A DNA stretch of 64,000 nt, taken from the NCBI RefSeq assembly GCF_000517105.1, contig NZ_KI912149.1, positions 322,712-386,711 on the forward strand. The letters are read 5' to 3'. Shown piece after piece: positions 1 through 9,200 of this stretch (the stretch's first letter is position 1; every line of letters begins with the position of its first letter). A program made the position numbers and the translations under genes. This stretch comes from Fischerella sp. PCC 9605 (lineage in GTDB: Bacteria > Cyanobacteriota > Cyanobacteriia > Cyanobacteriales > Nostocaceae). Under the pieces are notes generated by a model. That model saw nothing but the letters and a program-made list of their open reading frames with translations, did no database searches and was not told the origin of the DNA.

Positions 1-416
1 GCAGTAAATGCCCGTTCGGCTGGACTAAGCTGTTCTAACAGACGATTGACAATTTTTGCTGGTAATTCGTCAAATAACTTGGCTCGGTCATCCGGCGACA
101 TCTTATCAACGATATCAAGGACTTCCTGACTTCTTAATTCTTCAATCAGCCGTTCTTGGACACTATAATCTAGATATTCATAAACCTCGATCGCCTCATC
201 TTTAGAAAGCAAGCGAAAAGCTATGGCGTGCATTGCTTCTGGCAAACCTTCAATTGCCTCAGCAATATCCACAGGCTGCACAGGCACTAGAATGGCTTTT
301 GCTCCCCGCAAGTCACCCACTTCCAGCAAACTTTGCAGCTGTGCTCGCACTAAATCTCGTAATTCTCTGCGTGACACATCTTGGAGAGCAGAGGTAGTAC
401 TGTCTGGAGTTTGCAT
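1..416 (-). CDS. mgtE: Magnesium transporter MgtE, N-terminal part (runs off the window)
   Basis: Reading the minus strand from the ATG at 416 gives about 138 residues starting MQTPDSTTSALQDV and open to the window edge. The helical pattern, with stretches such as AKAILVPVQPVDIAEAIEGL, KDEAIEVYEYLD and MSPDDRAKLFDELP, is that of the MgtE N domain. In the MgtE family this cytosolic superhelical domain, followed by CBS domains, senses Mg2+ and gates the membrane channel. Only the N domain lies in this window; the CBS pair and the membrane part would lie beyond position 1. An identity to another protein with only an MgtE-N domain cannot be excluded. Confidence 0.85.
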   Translation of the reverse strand, partial: MQTPDSTTSALQDVSRRELRDLVRAQLQSLLEVGDLRGAKAILVPVQPVDIAEAIEGLPEAMHAIAFRLLSKDEAIEVYEYLDYSVQERLIEELRSQEVLDIVDKMSPDDRAKLFDELPAKIVNRLLEQLSPAERAFT

Positions 417-572
417 AACAATAACGAGGATGATGCGGAAGTAGATATTTTACCAAAACCCACAAAGTGGAAGTTAGGTACTCACACCAAGCATATGCGA
501 AGTTTGGGCTATCATCTTAGACTTCGGACAAAATTATGACTATACTCCCCTAGATCGGCAATTCAAAGAGTG

Positions 573-837
573 ATGGATTACAAGCAACAGGTAGTAGAAC
601 TTTATAATAGTAGAACTCAAAATTGAGCCATCTGGATGGTATCGCCGTCTCAGGGATGACGAATTATCCTGGAAGGGAATTAATTTAAATTTTAAAGGCA
701 ATCCACTGTCGTCAAAACTATCCCAGGAACAATTAAAGCAGTTACAAATTGATTACAAAGCAGAAATTAAGAAACTAGCTACAAATAAAGGAGTTTGGGA
801 AGATACTACAACCTTCTTTGTTCGAGTTCGAAAATAA
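573..837 (+). pseudogene. Internally deleted SAM-methyltransferase relic
   Basis: An ATG at 573 opens a short frame reading MDYKQQVVELYNSRTQN and then a stop. Such an N terminus is typical of cyanobacterial UbiE-like methyltransferases. A different frame then continues ELKIEPSGWYRRL and, further on, SQEQLKQLQIDYKAEIKKLA, ending RVRK at 837, which resembles the C terminus of the same protein type. The middle, including the SAM-binding core, is absent. The junction falls in a short direct repeat (TAGTAGAAC occurs at about 591 and 608), so a slippage or recombination deletion is likely. The family assignment of both ends is from memory. Confidence 0.5.
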
Positions 838-852
838 GTTGATGAAATAATT

Positions 853-1674
853 GTGAACAACTCGATGATGTCTTTATTGCCAGAAATGGCGGATGTATGG
901 CAACAAACTCTCAATTGGCAACCAAGTATACAACAGCAAGCACAATTGCAGCGGCTGTATGAATTAATCCTAGAAGGAAACCAAAAGCTAAATTTAACTC
1001 GTATTACCGATCCCCAGGAATTTTGGGAAAAACATCTCTGGGATTCTCTGCGAGGAGTTGCACCCCTGTTGAGGGATGGGGTGATGGGGGGATTGGGTGA
1101 TAGGGAGAATACACAACTATACTCTTCCCAACTCCCCACCTCCGGTTCTCCCCACCACGAAGAGTTTTCCCCTACTTTCATTGATATTGGTACAGGTGCG
1201 GGTTTTCCCGGTATTCCAGTAGCGATCGCCCTACCTAACTGCACCATTACACTACTGGATTCTACCCGCAAAAAAATAGCTTTTATTGAAAAAATCCTAC
1301 CTGAGCTGGAACTCACCAATGTCAAATTATTGACTGGTAGAGTTGAAGAAATAGGCCAGCAGCCCCAGCACCGCCAAAACTATGATGTGGTAACAATCCG
1401 TGCGGTTGCGACAGCCTCAGTTTGTGCCGAATATGCTCTACCATTACTCAAACAAGATGGCTTAGCCATAATTTACCGGGGTAATTGGACAGGAGATGAA
1501 AATAAGGCACTGGAAAATGCTGTGAAGCAGCTAGGTGGCGTAATTGAATCAATCGAAAAATTTGCAACTCCCTTAAGTAATAGCATCCGTCACTGTTTGT
1601 ATTTACGGAAAGTTGCAGCTACACCAGCTAAATTTCCCCGCGCTGTTGGTATCCCTACACAAAAACCACTTTAG
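853..1674 (+). CDS. rsmG: 16S rRNA (guanine-N7) methyltransferase RsmG (GidB)
   Basis: This 273-residue protein has the RsmG SAM-binding core FIDIGTGAGFPGIPVAIAL (about residues 109-127), followed by LLDSTRKKIAFIEKI and the VTIRAVA strand. The family methylates G527 of 16S rRNA in the cytosol. The first start is the GTG at 853; ATGs at 865 and 868 are equally possible. Residues about 74-107, between the APLL helix and the glycine motif, are extra compared with what I know of the family. They are encoded by G-rich and C-rich repeat-like DNA at about 1072-1173, so a repeat appears to have inserted in frame. The core motifs are intact, so the protein is probably functional. Confidence 0.93.
   Translation: MNNSMMSLLPEMADVWQQTLNWQPSIQQQAQLQRLYELILEGNQKLNLTRITDPQEFWEKHLWDSLRGVAPLLRDGVMGGLGDRENTQLYSSQLPTSGSPHHEEFSPTFIDIGTGAGFPGIPVAIALPNCTITLLDSTRKKIAFIEKILPELELTNVKLLTGRVEEIGQQPQHRQNYDVVTIRAVATASVCAEYALPLLKQDGLAIIYRGNWTGDENKALENAVKQLGGVIESIEKFATPLSNSIRHCLYLRKVAATPAKFPRAVGIPTQKPL
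1072..1173. repeat. Repeat-like insert inside rsmG, translated in frame
   Basis: This segment has a G-rich left half (GATAGGGAGAATAC) and a C-rich right half (CTCTTCCCAACTCCCCACC), unlike the surrounding codons. A similar intergenic sequence, with GATAGGGAGGTGGGGAGAATA and ACTCTCCCC, occurs at about 24717-24758. It adds about 34 residues to RsmG without breaking the frame. Confidence 0.5.
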
Positions 1675-1786
1675 GGTTGTCTTTTGTCATTTGTCCTTTG
1701 TCATTTGTCATATGTAGAAACAAATCACCAAGGACATAGGACAACAAAGCCAATTTTCAATCTTTACGATTGATTTCTAGTGGATG

Positions 1787-1897
1787 ATACCAAGTTGTGT
1801 TTAGATATAGCAATTCGTGCCCTCTCCCCCTCCCCTGTTCCAAATTGGGAGAAGGGAGGGGGAGAGGGAAGTACTATCTTTAACTGCAACCTAGTAT
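1787..1897 (-). mobile_element. MITE-like repeat, copy 1
   Basis: This 111-bp element begins ATACCAAGTTG and ends CAACCTAGTAT, which are imperfect 11-bp terminal inverted repeats. The body has a C-rich/G-rich palindrome around CAAATTGGGAGA. The same ends and internal sequences (AAAGATAGTACTTCCCTC, CACGAATTGCTATATCTGAA) recur at 42392-42513 and 54057-54163 in the opposite orientation. It has no coding capacity. It sits with short tandem repeats such as TTTGTCA in the gap between rsmG and sodA, where no gene was seen. Confidence 0.65.
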
Positions 1898-1919
1898 GAC
1901 AAGAGGTCAAAAGCTTAGA

Positions 1920-2045
1920 AACAATTTTTTGACCTTTGACTTACCCTACACCGTAGACGTGCAGCGACTACTCTACGAGAAGGGCTACGCCCTACGGTGT
2001 AGCGTACGCCATAGGCGTACGGAAAGCCGAGGAGGGTTCTATAAC
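1920..2045. repeat. Dispersed palindromic repeat region downstream of sodA
   Basis: The stretch contains inverted pieces such as GCTACGCCCTACGGTGTAGCG and GTACGCCATAGGCGTAC. Repeats of this style are common between Nostoc genes. No open frame of note is present. Confidence 0.5.
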
Positions 2046-2069
2046 TTTTGACTTAACTCGGTAGCGGTA

Positions 2070-2837
2070 CTAAACCTTTTGGGCTATTGCATACCGCCTG
2101 TTGATCTCATCCCAGTTAACTACATTCCACCAAGAATTCAAATAATCAGCACGGCGGTTTTGATACTTGAGATAATAGGCATGTTCCCAAACGTCATTGC
2201 CCATAATGGGATACTTGCCTTCCATGAGGGGAGTATCTTGGTTTGCTGTACTCATAATCTCAAGCTTGCCATTTGGATTGCGGGCAAGCCAAACCCAACC
2301 GCTACCAAAACGCTTACTACCAGCTTCATTGAACTGCTTTTTAAATTCTGCAAAGCTGCCAAAGTTTTGTTTGATTGCGGTTGCGATCGCTCCTGTTGGT
2401 GCACCACCACCCTTAGGTTTCATAATTCTCCAAAACATCGAGTGGTTTACATGACCACCACCATTGTTACGTACTGTTGTGCGAATATCTTGCGGTACGC
2501 TATTGAGGTTACGCAATAAATCTTCAACAGTTCTGCTTTTAAGTTGTGGGTACTTGTCTAATGCTGTATTCAAATTTTTTACATAGGTAGCATGATGTTT
2601 GTCATGATGGAACCGCATCGTAGCTGTATCAATATGCGGTTCTAGGGCATTGAAAGCATAAGGCAAAGCTGGTAGTTGGATTGCTCCTCTGCTGCTTGCA
2701 GTTGTTGGCTTAGGGGTAGCAGCAGTAATTGTTGAGGAAGGGTTTTGACTATTCTCTGCTGAAGCGCAAGCATCTAATACAAAAGCACCAGCACTCGCTC
2801 CCACCAAAAACAAGAAATACCGACGATTCAGAGCCAT
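2070..2837 (-). CDS. sodA: Mn-type superoxide dismutase, Tat-type membrane-anchored
   Basis: This is a 255-residue superoxide dismutase that converts superoxide to hydrogen peroxide and oxygen. The sequence shows [13 protein letters not shown] (first metal-binding His near residue 77), NHSMFW, and [19 protein letters not shown], which together give the His/His/Asp/His metal set. The residues STANQDTPL place a Gln where Mn-type enzymes have it, favouring Mn over Fe. The N terminus [10 protein letters not shown] followed by a hydrophobic run and LDAC looks like a Tat signal with a possible lipobox Cys24. The enzyme would then work on the outer face of a membrane, as reported for Anabaena SodA. 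A Thr/Pro/Ser-rich linker (about residues 28-50) follows the anchor. Confidence 0.93.
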   Translation of the reverse strand: MALNRRYFLFLVGASAGAFVLDACASAENSQNPSSTITAATPKPTTASSRGAIQLPALPYAFNALEPHIDTATMRFHHDKHHATYVKNLNTALDKYPQLKSRTVEDLLRNLNSVPQDIRTTVRNNGGGHVNHSMFWRIMKPKGGGAPTGAIATAIKQNFGSFAEFKKQFNEAGSKRFGSGWVWLARNPNGKLEIMSTANQDTPLMEGKYPIMGNDVWEHAYYLKYQNRRADYLNSWWNVVNWDEINRRYAIAQKV

Positions 2838-3239
2838 ATTAGTTTTTAAAGCAAATAAATCAGTGAAATTTGTTGGTAGTTTTTATTTTCTTAGATTAAG
2901 CACCCGAATCATAACAATTTTGGATATGGAATTTAGTCAATAGTCATTAAGTCATTAGTCATTGGTCATTGGTTATTTGTTAGTGGTTAGTAGTTAGTGG
3001 TTAGTAGTTTACCCACTCCCCATCACCCCATCTCCCACTCCCCCACTCCCCACTCTCCCATCTTTCTCTGCCCTTCTTGCAGGATTTTGTCCTGAATTGA
3101 GCAGCTACCGCATGTACTTCTTAAGATAAAGACTCTGCATATGAGATAATTGGGGCGATTTTGAGATTTATTCATACTATTTAAAAAAGTGAAATTAATT
3201 ATATTTGCCCACCTTATACTCTTACTAAAAGACAGACTT
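2838..3239. repeat. Gap with short tandem repeats
   Basis: This stretch holds tandem runs of AGTCATT and AGTGGTTAGT at about 2937-3010 and then C-rich CCCCATC/CTCCC runs at 3010-3065. No gene was seen. It separates the divergent sodA and the beta-lactamase-like gene and presumably holds both promoters. Confidence 0.5.
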
Positions 3240-4460
3240 ATGAGCTTGAACTTTGTAAAATACTGGGAATTAGGAATTGGCTTTTTGCTACTTTCAGTTA
3301 CTGGTTTGGCAATTTGGCAATGGCAAACTATATCTCGCATTTTAGATATATTTAGCGTCCTGTCAGAAGGGAAAGAATGGTCATCGCGACTAAAAACCCC
3401 TGAAGATTTACTCGCATACATTACTGCTCATGCCAACGATGTTTCGCTAGTTGCCTATGAAATTGGCAATTATGCAAATGGCATTTTTTTCAACGCTGAT
3501 AAAAAACGTCCCCTTGCTTCGACCATTAAAATTCTCGTACTAGCAGAATATGCTCGCCAAGTAGAGCAGGGAATACTGTTGGCGGATGAGTTAGTAAATC
3601 TGTATGATATTGATATTTATTACCTTCCTGGTACTGATGGCAATGCCCATCCTAATGCTGTTAAGGAATTAAGAACAAAGGGATATATAAATACAGCAAA
3701 TCAAATTGAATTACGACACATTACCTGGGCAATGATTCGTTACAGTGATAACGCTGCAACTGATTACTTAATCGAGCGATTGCAACGGAAAAATATAGAG
3801 AACTTACTAGTGAAATTGTCAATAGAAAATCAAGATGCTCCACTGCCAATCATTGGTCAATTTTTAAGCTGGAGTAACCATAAATTTGCCAATACAGCCA
3901 GTGAAAGACTGCAAATTTACCAAGCTATGCAACCCCAAGAATATGCAGATGAAGTTTACCATCTGACCGATATGTGGCGCTGTTACCAAGAGTTTCGTTC
4001 CCAAGCAACCAAATACATAAAGTCAAAAAAATGGTTGGGTTTTCCAGAGCAAAAAGCGATGGCTCAAGCCTTGAATTGTAGTGGTACAGCCAGAGAGTAT
4101 GCCCAAATCATGGAAAAAATATATAGTGGTTTATTAATCTCCCAAGGCGCAGTAAAAATTATGCGCGAATACTTGGAATGGGCAATGGAATTTCCTAGTA
4201 ACCAACAAGAATTAGATGCTTTTGGTGCGAAAGGAGGAAGTTTAGCAGGGATTGTCACTGAAGCTTGGTATGTCAAACCGAAAAATGCAAAAAATGCTAG
4301 AGTATTTGCCTTATTCTTGGAAAATCTGCCCGCTGCTGTTTGGTTGCACATGATGCAAAATTATATTCAACAGGAATTTGGATATCAGCTTTTAGTTGAC
4401 GAAAAATTTTTTGATTTAGTGCGTCAAAGATTGTCAGTAAAAGGGACTGGGGACTGGTGA
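3240..4460 (+). CDS. Class A beta-lactamase-like serine hydrolase, membrane-anchored
   Basis: From the ATG at 3240 the protein has 406 residues. An upstream in-frame ATG at 3189 would add 17 hydrophobic residues. A transmembrane segment (about residues 11-27) is followed by a domain carrying the serine beta-lactamase/transpeptidase motifs: S94-T-I-K97 (SxxK), S169-D-N171 (SDN) and K331-G-G-S (KTG-like box). It should form an acyl-enzyme through Ser94 and face the periplasm. Beta-lactamase activity or a cell-wall peptidase role are both possible; the sequence does not decide. The gene stands alone between repeat-rich gaps. Confidence 0.85.
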   Translation: MSLNFVKYWELGIGFLLLSVTGLAIWQWQTISRILDIFSVLSEGKEWSSRLKTPEDLLAYITAHANDVSLVAYEIGNYANGIFFNADKKRPLASTIKILVLAEYARQVEQGILLADELVNLYDIDIYYLPGTDGNAHPNAVKELRTKGYINTANQIELRHITWAMIRYSDNAATDYLIERLQRKNIENLLVKLSIENQDAPLPIIGQFLSWSNHKFANTASERLQIYQAMQPQEYADEVYHLTDMWRCYQEFRSQATKYIKSKKWLGFPEQKAMAQALNCSGTAREYAQIMEKIYSGLLISQGAVKIMREYLEWAMEFPSNQQELDAFGAKGGSLAGIVTEAWYVKPKNAKNARVFALFLENLPAAVWLHMMQNYIQQEFGYQLLVDEKFFDLVRQRLSVKGTGDW

Positions 4461-5011
4461 TTAGGGACTGGGAATTGGGCATTGAGAATTGGGCATTGGG
4501 AATTGGGATTTAACGATTATCTTTGCCCTATGCCCCATACCCTGTTTTGTTTAAGTCCCGTTAATTAACTCAGAAGATATACCTGGATCAAAAATTGCGA
4601 TCGCTATCCCTGTCAAGAGAGAGATGGAGTGATAGGGCTTCAAGAATATAGCCACACTTTATACCAATTCTCTATTCGGTGTGCCATATAAGTAATTGAT
4701 TCCCAAAAAGCAGAGGTGAAAAAATGGATACCACCACGACATACAGAAAAATAGTCAAGCAGGTGATTCTCAAATATCCCAAGCTGCGTCGTTAGTATAA
4801 AGGCATACGACTTGACACCGTATTTTGGGATTAATCTTCAGCGCTTGCTTGCAATCAGCGATCGCCTCTTTTAGAAGATGTCTAAGAAGCCAAAAATGTC
4901 ATGCTGTAGGCGTAGCATTCGGTGCAGGGTACGGAGCGACAGCGTAATGAAGCATCCGATCGTCAACTTTTCAGACATTCTCTTAAGTCTGCCAAGAATA
5001 TTTATGTTTTC
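4461..5011. repeat. Gap with GGGAATT tandem repeats and a GC-rich dispersed repeat
   Basis: Runs of GGGAATT/GGGCATT occur at about 4445-4510. A second repeat at about 4895-4960 includes GGTGCAGGGTACGGAGCGACAGCG. Apart from the XisI relic, no gene was seen. Confidence 0.45.
4724..4834 (+). pseudogene. XisI-family relic
   Basis: A good ribosome binding site (AGAGGTG) precedes an ATG at 4724 reading MDTTTTYRKIVKQVILKYPK and then a stop at 4793. In the same frame GIRLDTVFWD follows before a second stop at 4832. This matches the first 35 residues of XisI proteins, which act with XisH and were linked to excision of the fdxN element in Anabaena. A stop and local changes break the conserved region, and the rest of the gene is gone. 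No xisH was seen next to it. Confidence 0.6.
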
Positions 5012-5866
5012 ATGAAAAAGCAAAAAAATCAATTTAGCCATCTCACGGCAATAGAAAGAGTTTACCTATCAGTACCTGCACAGTTTTTATTAGATAAGAA
5101 TTTGCTTAAAGGTAAAGTCTTAGACTTTGGTTGTGGCTTTGGCAATGATGTTAAATTATTGCGACAAAAAGGATTTGATATTACAGGTTACGATCCTTAT
5201 TATTTCCCGGAATATCCTCATGATAAATTTGACACAATCATTTGCTTTTATGTTTTAAACGTTTTATTCCCTGAAGAACAAGCGAATGTTCTCATGGGAG
5301 TATCACACTTATTAAAACCGGGAGGTAAAGCGTATTATGCAGTAAGAAGGGATATAAAAAGAGAAGGATTTAGAGAACATTATATCCACAAAAAACCTAC
5401 ATATCAATGTATTGTCAAACTTCCTTTTCAATCAATTCACTTAGATGAATCTTACGAGATTTACGAGTATAGACATTATAACTTACAGAGGAATTCCTCT
5501 CTTCATTGCATATTTTGCAACCCCTATCAAAACCTAACTATACTAACCGAATCAGCAACCGCATATGCTATGTTTGATGGTTATCCTGTAAGTAAAGGTC
5601 ATGTTTTGGTTGTTCCAAAACGTCATGTTAGTAATTATTTTGAGCTACCGTTTAAAGAGCAATCAGCTTGTTGGCTGATGGTTAACAAAGTGCAAGAAAT
5701 TCTCAGCCAAGAATTTGAGCCAGACGGTTTTAATGTGGGAATGAACATCAACCGGGAAGCTGGTCAAAATATGATGCACGCCAGTATTCATATTATCCCT
5801 CGTTACAAAGGTGATGCTATTGGTGCTAAAGGTGGAATCAGATATGTGATTCCTAAAAGAAAATAG
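5012..5866 (+). CDS. Class I SAM methyltransferase fused to a HIT-family domain
   Basis: This 284-residue protein joins two domains. Residues about 1-150 form a Rossmann methyltransferase with VLDFGCGFGNDVKLL as motif I and FDTIICFYVLNVL as a later strand. Residues about 165-284 form a HIT domain, with a CIFC zinc-ligand-like pair, GYPVSKGHVLVVPKRHVSN, and the terminal motif H256-A-S-I-H260 before IIPRYKGD. In active HIT hydrolases the motif is HxHxH, and the middle His is the nucleophile; here it is Ser258. The start at 5012 is chosen because the upstream in-frame extension lies in repeat DNA. The fusion layout is known in databases as far as I recall, but the substrate is unknown. Confidence 0.85.
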   Translation: MKKQKNQFSHLTAIERVYLSVPAQFLLDKNLLKGKVLDFGCGFGNDVKLLRQKGFDITGYDPYYFPEYPHDKFDTIICFYVLNVLFPEEQANVLMGVSHLLKPGGKAYYAVRRDIKREGFREHYIHKKPTYQCIVKLPFQSIHLDESYEIYEYRHYNLQRNSSLHCIFCNPYQNLTILTESATAYAMFDGYPVSKGHVLVVPKRHVSNYFELPFKEQSACWLMVNKVQEILSQEFEPDGFNVGMNINREAGQNMMHASIHIIPRYKGDAIGAKGGIRYVIPKRK

Positions 5867-6232
5867 TTTATAGTTTTTTGCTTAGTTTTTTGTGGGTGCG
5901 AGTGCGATCACTTCATCTCCAACCAATGGTTGTAGGGTGTGTTAACGCGACAGCGTAACGCACCCTACTGAATAATTTATTTTTTGGAAGTCCCTTATCC
6001 ATCAGCAGAGACAGCATTACAGGCGCTACTACAACAACTATCTCAAAAACCAGACCCTACAGTTCTCAACCCTCCTCATATCCCAGGGCAATTCTGGTGT
6101 TGTTGCACTGGCTAACGACATAATCAAAATTTGGGTATAAATTAAAACAATAATTCTATTTTACAGTTCATGTTCGCTATTTAGAAAAGATACGTACTTT
6201 CACAGCCAAACCAAAAAGGAAAACGCTTCGAC
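5867..6232. other. Gap with a palindrome and a decayed coding fragment
   Basis: A palindromic repeat, GTAGGGTGTGTTAACGC paired with GCGTAACGCACCCTAC, lies at about 5933-5967. After it, 5990-6090 reads protein-like as EVPYPSAETALQALLQQL and LNPPHIPGQFW. Another frame near 6105-6138 reads VVALANDIIKIWV and a stop. This suggests a small frameshifted or deleted gene whose family I do not recognise. Confidence 0.35.
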
Positions 6233-9200
6233 ATGGTTAGACTTGAAGAACTGACAAAAGGCACGCAAGTAAAAGGTATTTTGCCAAATAGTCTCGTCAC
6301 CATTGTTGATGCACAGTGGCATGGGTCGGATGTTGTGGAATTAACATATAAAGATGCTACTGGTACGCTAGGCAATGAGTTAGTATTTCGAGACAAAGAA
6401 GCAACTCTAGAACTTGTCGCCGAAGGTGGTCTCTGGAGTTTTACAGCTGATGGTGCGAAGTTTCGTTTGGTATCAGAAGCACATCGCATCCGCCTTGCAC
6501 ATTTATTTGATCCACTGTTAGCAGTTCACACATCCCTAGTTGAACCTTTACCCCACCAAATTACTGCTGTCTACGGAGAAATGTTGACACGTCAACCCCT
6601 GCGCTTCCTCTTAGCAGATGACCCAGGCGCTGGTAAAACAATTATGGCAGGGTTGCTGATGCGGGAATTACTCATCCGTGGAGATTTACATCGTTGTTTG
6701 GTAATTTGTCCCGGTAGTTTGGCGGCACAGTGGCAAGATGAATTGTACCAAAAGTTTCACTTGCCTTTTGAAATTCTCACTAATGACCGCATTGAAGCTG
6801 CACGGACAGGAAATGCTTTCCTAGAAATGCCACTGTTAATCGTGCGATTGGACAAACTCAGCCGCAGTCAAGATTTACAAGCCAAGTTAGCGCAAACAGA
6901 TTGGGATTTAGTGGTTTGTGATGAAGCACATAAAATGTCAGCTTCGTTTTTTGGTGGTGAAATTAAGGAGACGAAGCGTTACAAACTTGGCAAGTTGTTA
7001 TCAAGTTTGACGCGGCATTTTTTATTAATGTCAGCAACGCCACATAACGGTAAGGAAGAAGATTTTCAGTTATTTATGGCGTTGTTAGATGGCGATCGCT
7101 TTGAAGGAAAATTCCGTGATGGTGTCCATGTTGTGGATACATCTGATTTAATGCGCCGATTAGTGAAAGAAGATTTATTGAAATTTGACAGTAAGCCACT
7201 ATTCCCAGAACGTAAGGCATACACTGTAGAATACGAACTTTCAAATTTAGAAGCGATACTTTATAAGCGAGTAACTGGATATGTTCGTGAGGAATTTAAC
7301 CGTGCCGATGCTTTAGGAAATGAAGGGCGTAAAGGTACAGTTGGCTTTGCTTTGACGATTTTACAGCGTCGTCTTGCTTCTTCGCCAGAGGCGATTTATC
7401 AATCACTAAAACGTCGTCGGGAACGGTTGCAAAAACGATTACGAGAAGAAGAATTATTGAAGCGAGGAAGTAGTGTAAGTATCGATTTTGAAAAACGGAT
7501 TGATTTAGAAGATATAGAAGATGATTTCGAGGATGTTTCCGCCGAGGAACGAGAAGTAACCGAACAAGAAGTAGTTGACTTAGCGACTGCATCGCGGACA
7601 ATTACAGAATTACAAACAGAAATTGCTCTCTTGCAAGAATTAGAACAACTGGCGTTAAAAGTACGACGGGGTGGAACAGATAAGAAATGGGAAGAACTTT
7701 CAAAGCTGCTGCAAAATAACGCCGAAATGTTTAACGCTGCGGGACATCGGCGTAAACTAGTTATTTTTACAGAACATCGAGATACTTTAAAATACTTAGT
7801 AGATAGGATCGGGACGCTACTGGGACGTTCTGAAGCAGTGGTAGCTATTCATGGTGGTATGGGGCGGGAAGAACGTCGTAAGGCGCAGGAAGCGTTTACT
7901 CAAGATGTGGAAGTTCAGGTATTAATCGCAACTGACGCAGCAGGCGAAGGTATTAACTTGCAGCGATCGCACTTAATGGTAAATTATGACCTGCCTTGGA
8001 ACCCGAATCGTCTGGAACAGCGTTTTGGACGCATTCACCGGATTGGACAGACGGAGGTATGCCACCTGTGGAATTTGGTAGCAAAGGAAACCCGTGAGGG
8101 GGATGTGTATCTGGCATTGCTGAAAAAGTTGGAGATAGAACAGCAGGCGCTGGGTGGTAAAGTATTTGACGTGTTGGGGAAAGCGATCGCTGGTACAGAG
8201 TTGCGAGAATTACTGATCGAAGCAATTCGCTATGGCGATAAACCAGAGGTGCAAGCGAGACTAAACCAAGTTGTACAGAACAAACTTGACCAACAGCGAC
8301 TACAGGAACTGTTAGAAGAACGAGCTTTGGCGCGAGATGCAATGGATATTGCTAAAGTCCAGCAAATTCGCGAAGAAATGGAACGAGCGCAAGCAAGGCG
8401 ACTGCAACCACATTTTATTGCCTCTTTCTTCCTAGAAGCCTTCCAAAAGCTAGGCGGAACAGTGCGCCAGCGAGAACCCCAGCGCTACGAAATCACTCAC
8501 GTTCCCGCACCAGTCCGCAACCGAGGACGGCAAATTGGTGTGGGAGAACCACTGCTGCGGCGCTACGAACGCATCTGCTTTGATAAAGATTTGATTAGTA
8601 TTCCTGGTAAACCGCTTGCAGCTTTTATCTGTCCCGGACATCCCCTGTTAGATGCCACTATTGATCTGACGCTGGAACGTCATCGGGATTTGTTGAAACA
8701 AGGCACTATCTTGGTGGATGAGAACGACTTCAGCGAAGGTGTTCGCGCCTTAGTTTATTTAGAACATTCGATCCAGGATGCGCGGACAAATCCAAATGGT
8801 TTTCGGCGTGTGGTGTCGCGGCGGATGCAGTATGTAGAGATTAGCCCTCATCCCCCAGCCCCTTCTCCCAAAACGGGAGAAGGGGAGAAAAAACACCCCT
8901 CTCCCATCTTGGGAGAGGGGACGGGGGTGAGGGCAAACAATGCAGGTTACGCACCTTATCTTAATTATCGCCCCCTGTTGGATGAAGAAAAATTTGTTGT
9001 GGAAGCGGTGCTGGAACAATCTTGGCTGCGAACAGATTTGGATACACAGGCAAAAAGTTATGCTATTTCTCACCTTGTTGGGCAACATCTTCAGGAGGTA
9101 AAACAGCGCAAGGAGGAACTGATTGCTAAGACGATCGCAGCAGTCAAAGACAGATTAACAAAGGAGATAAATTACTGGGACTTTCGGGCTGAAGAACTGA

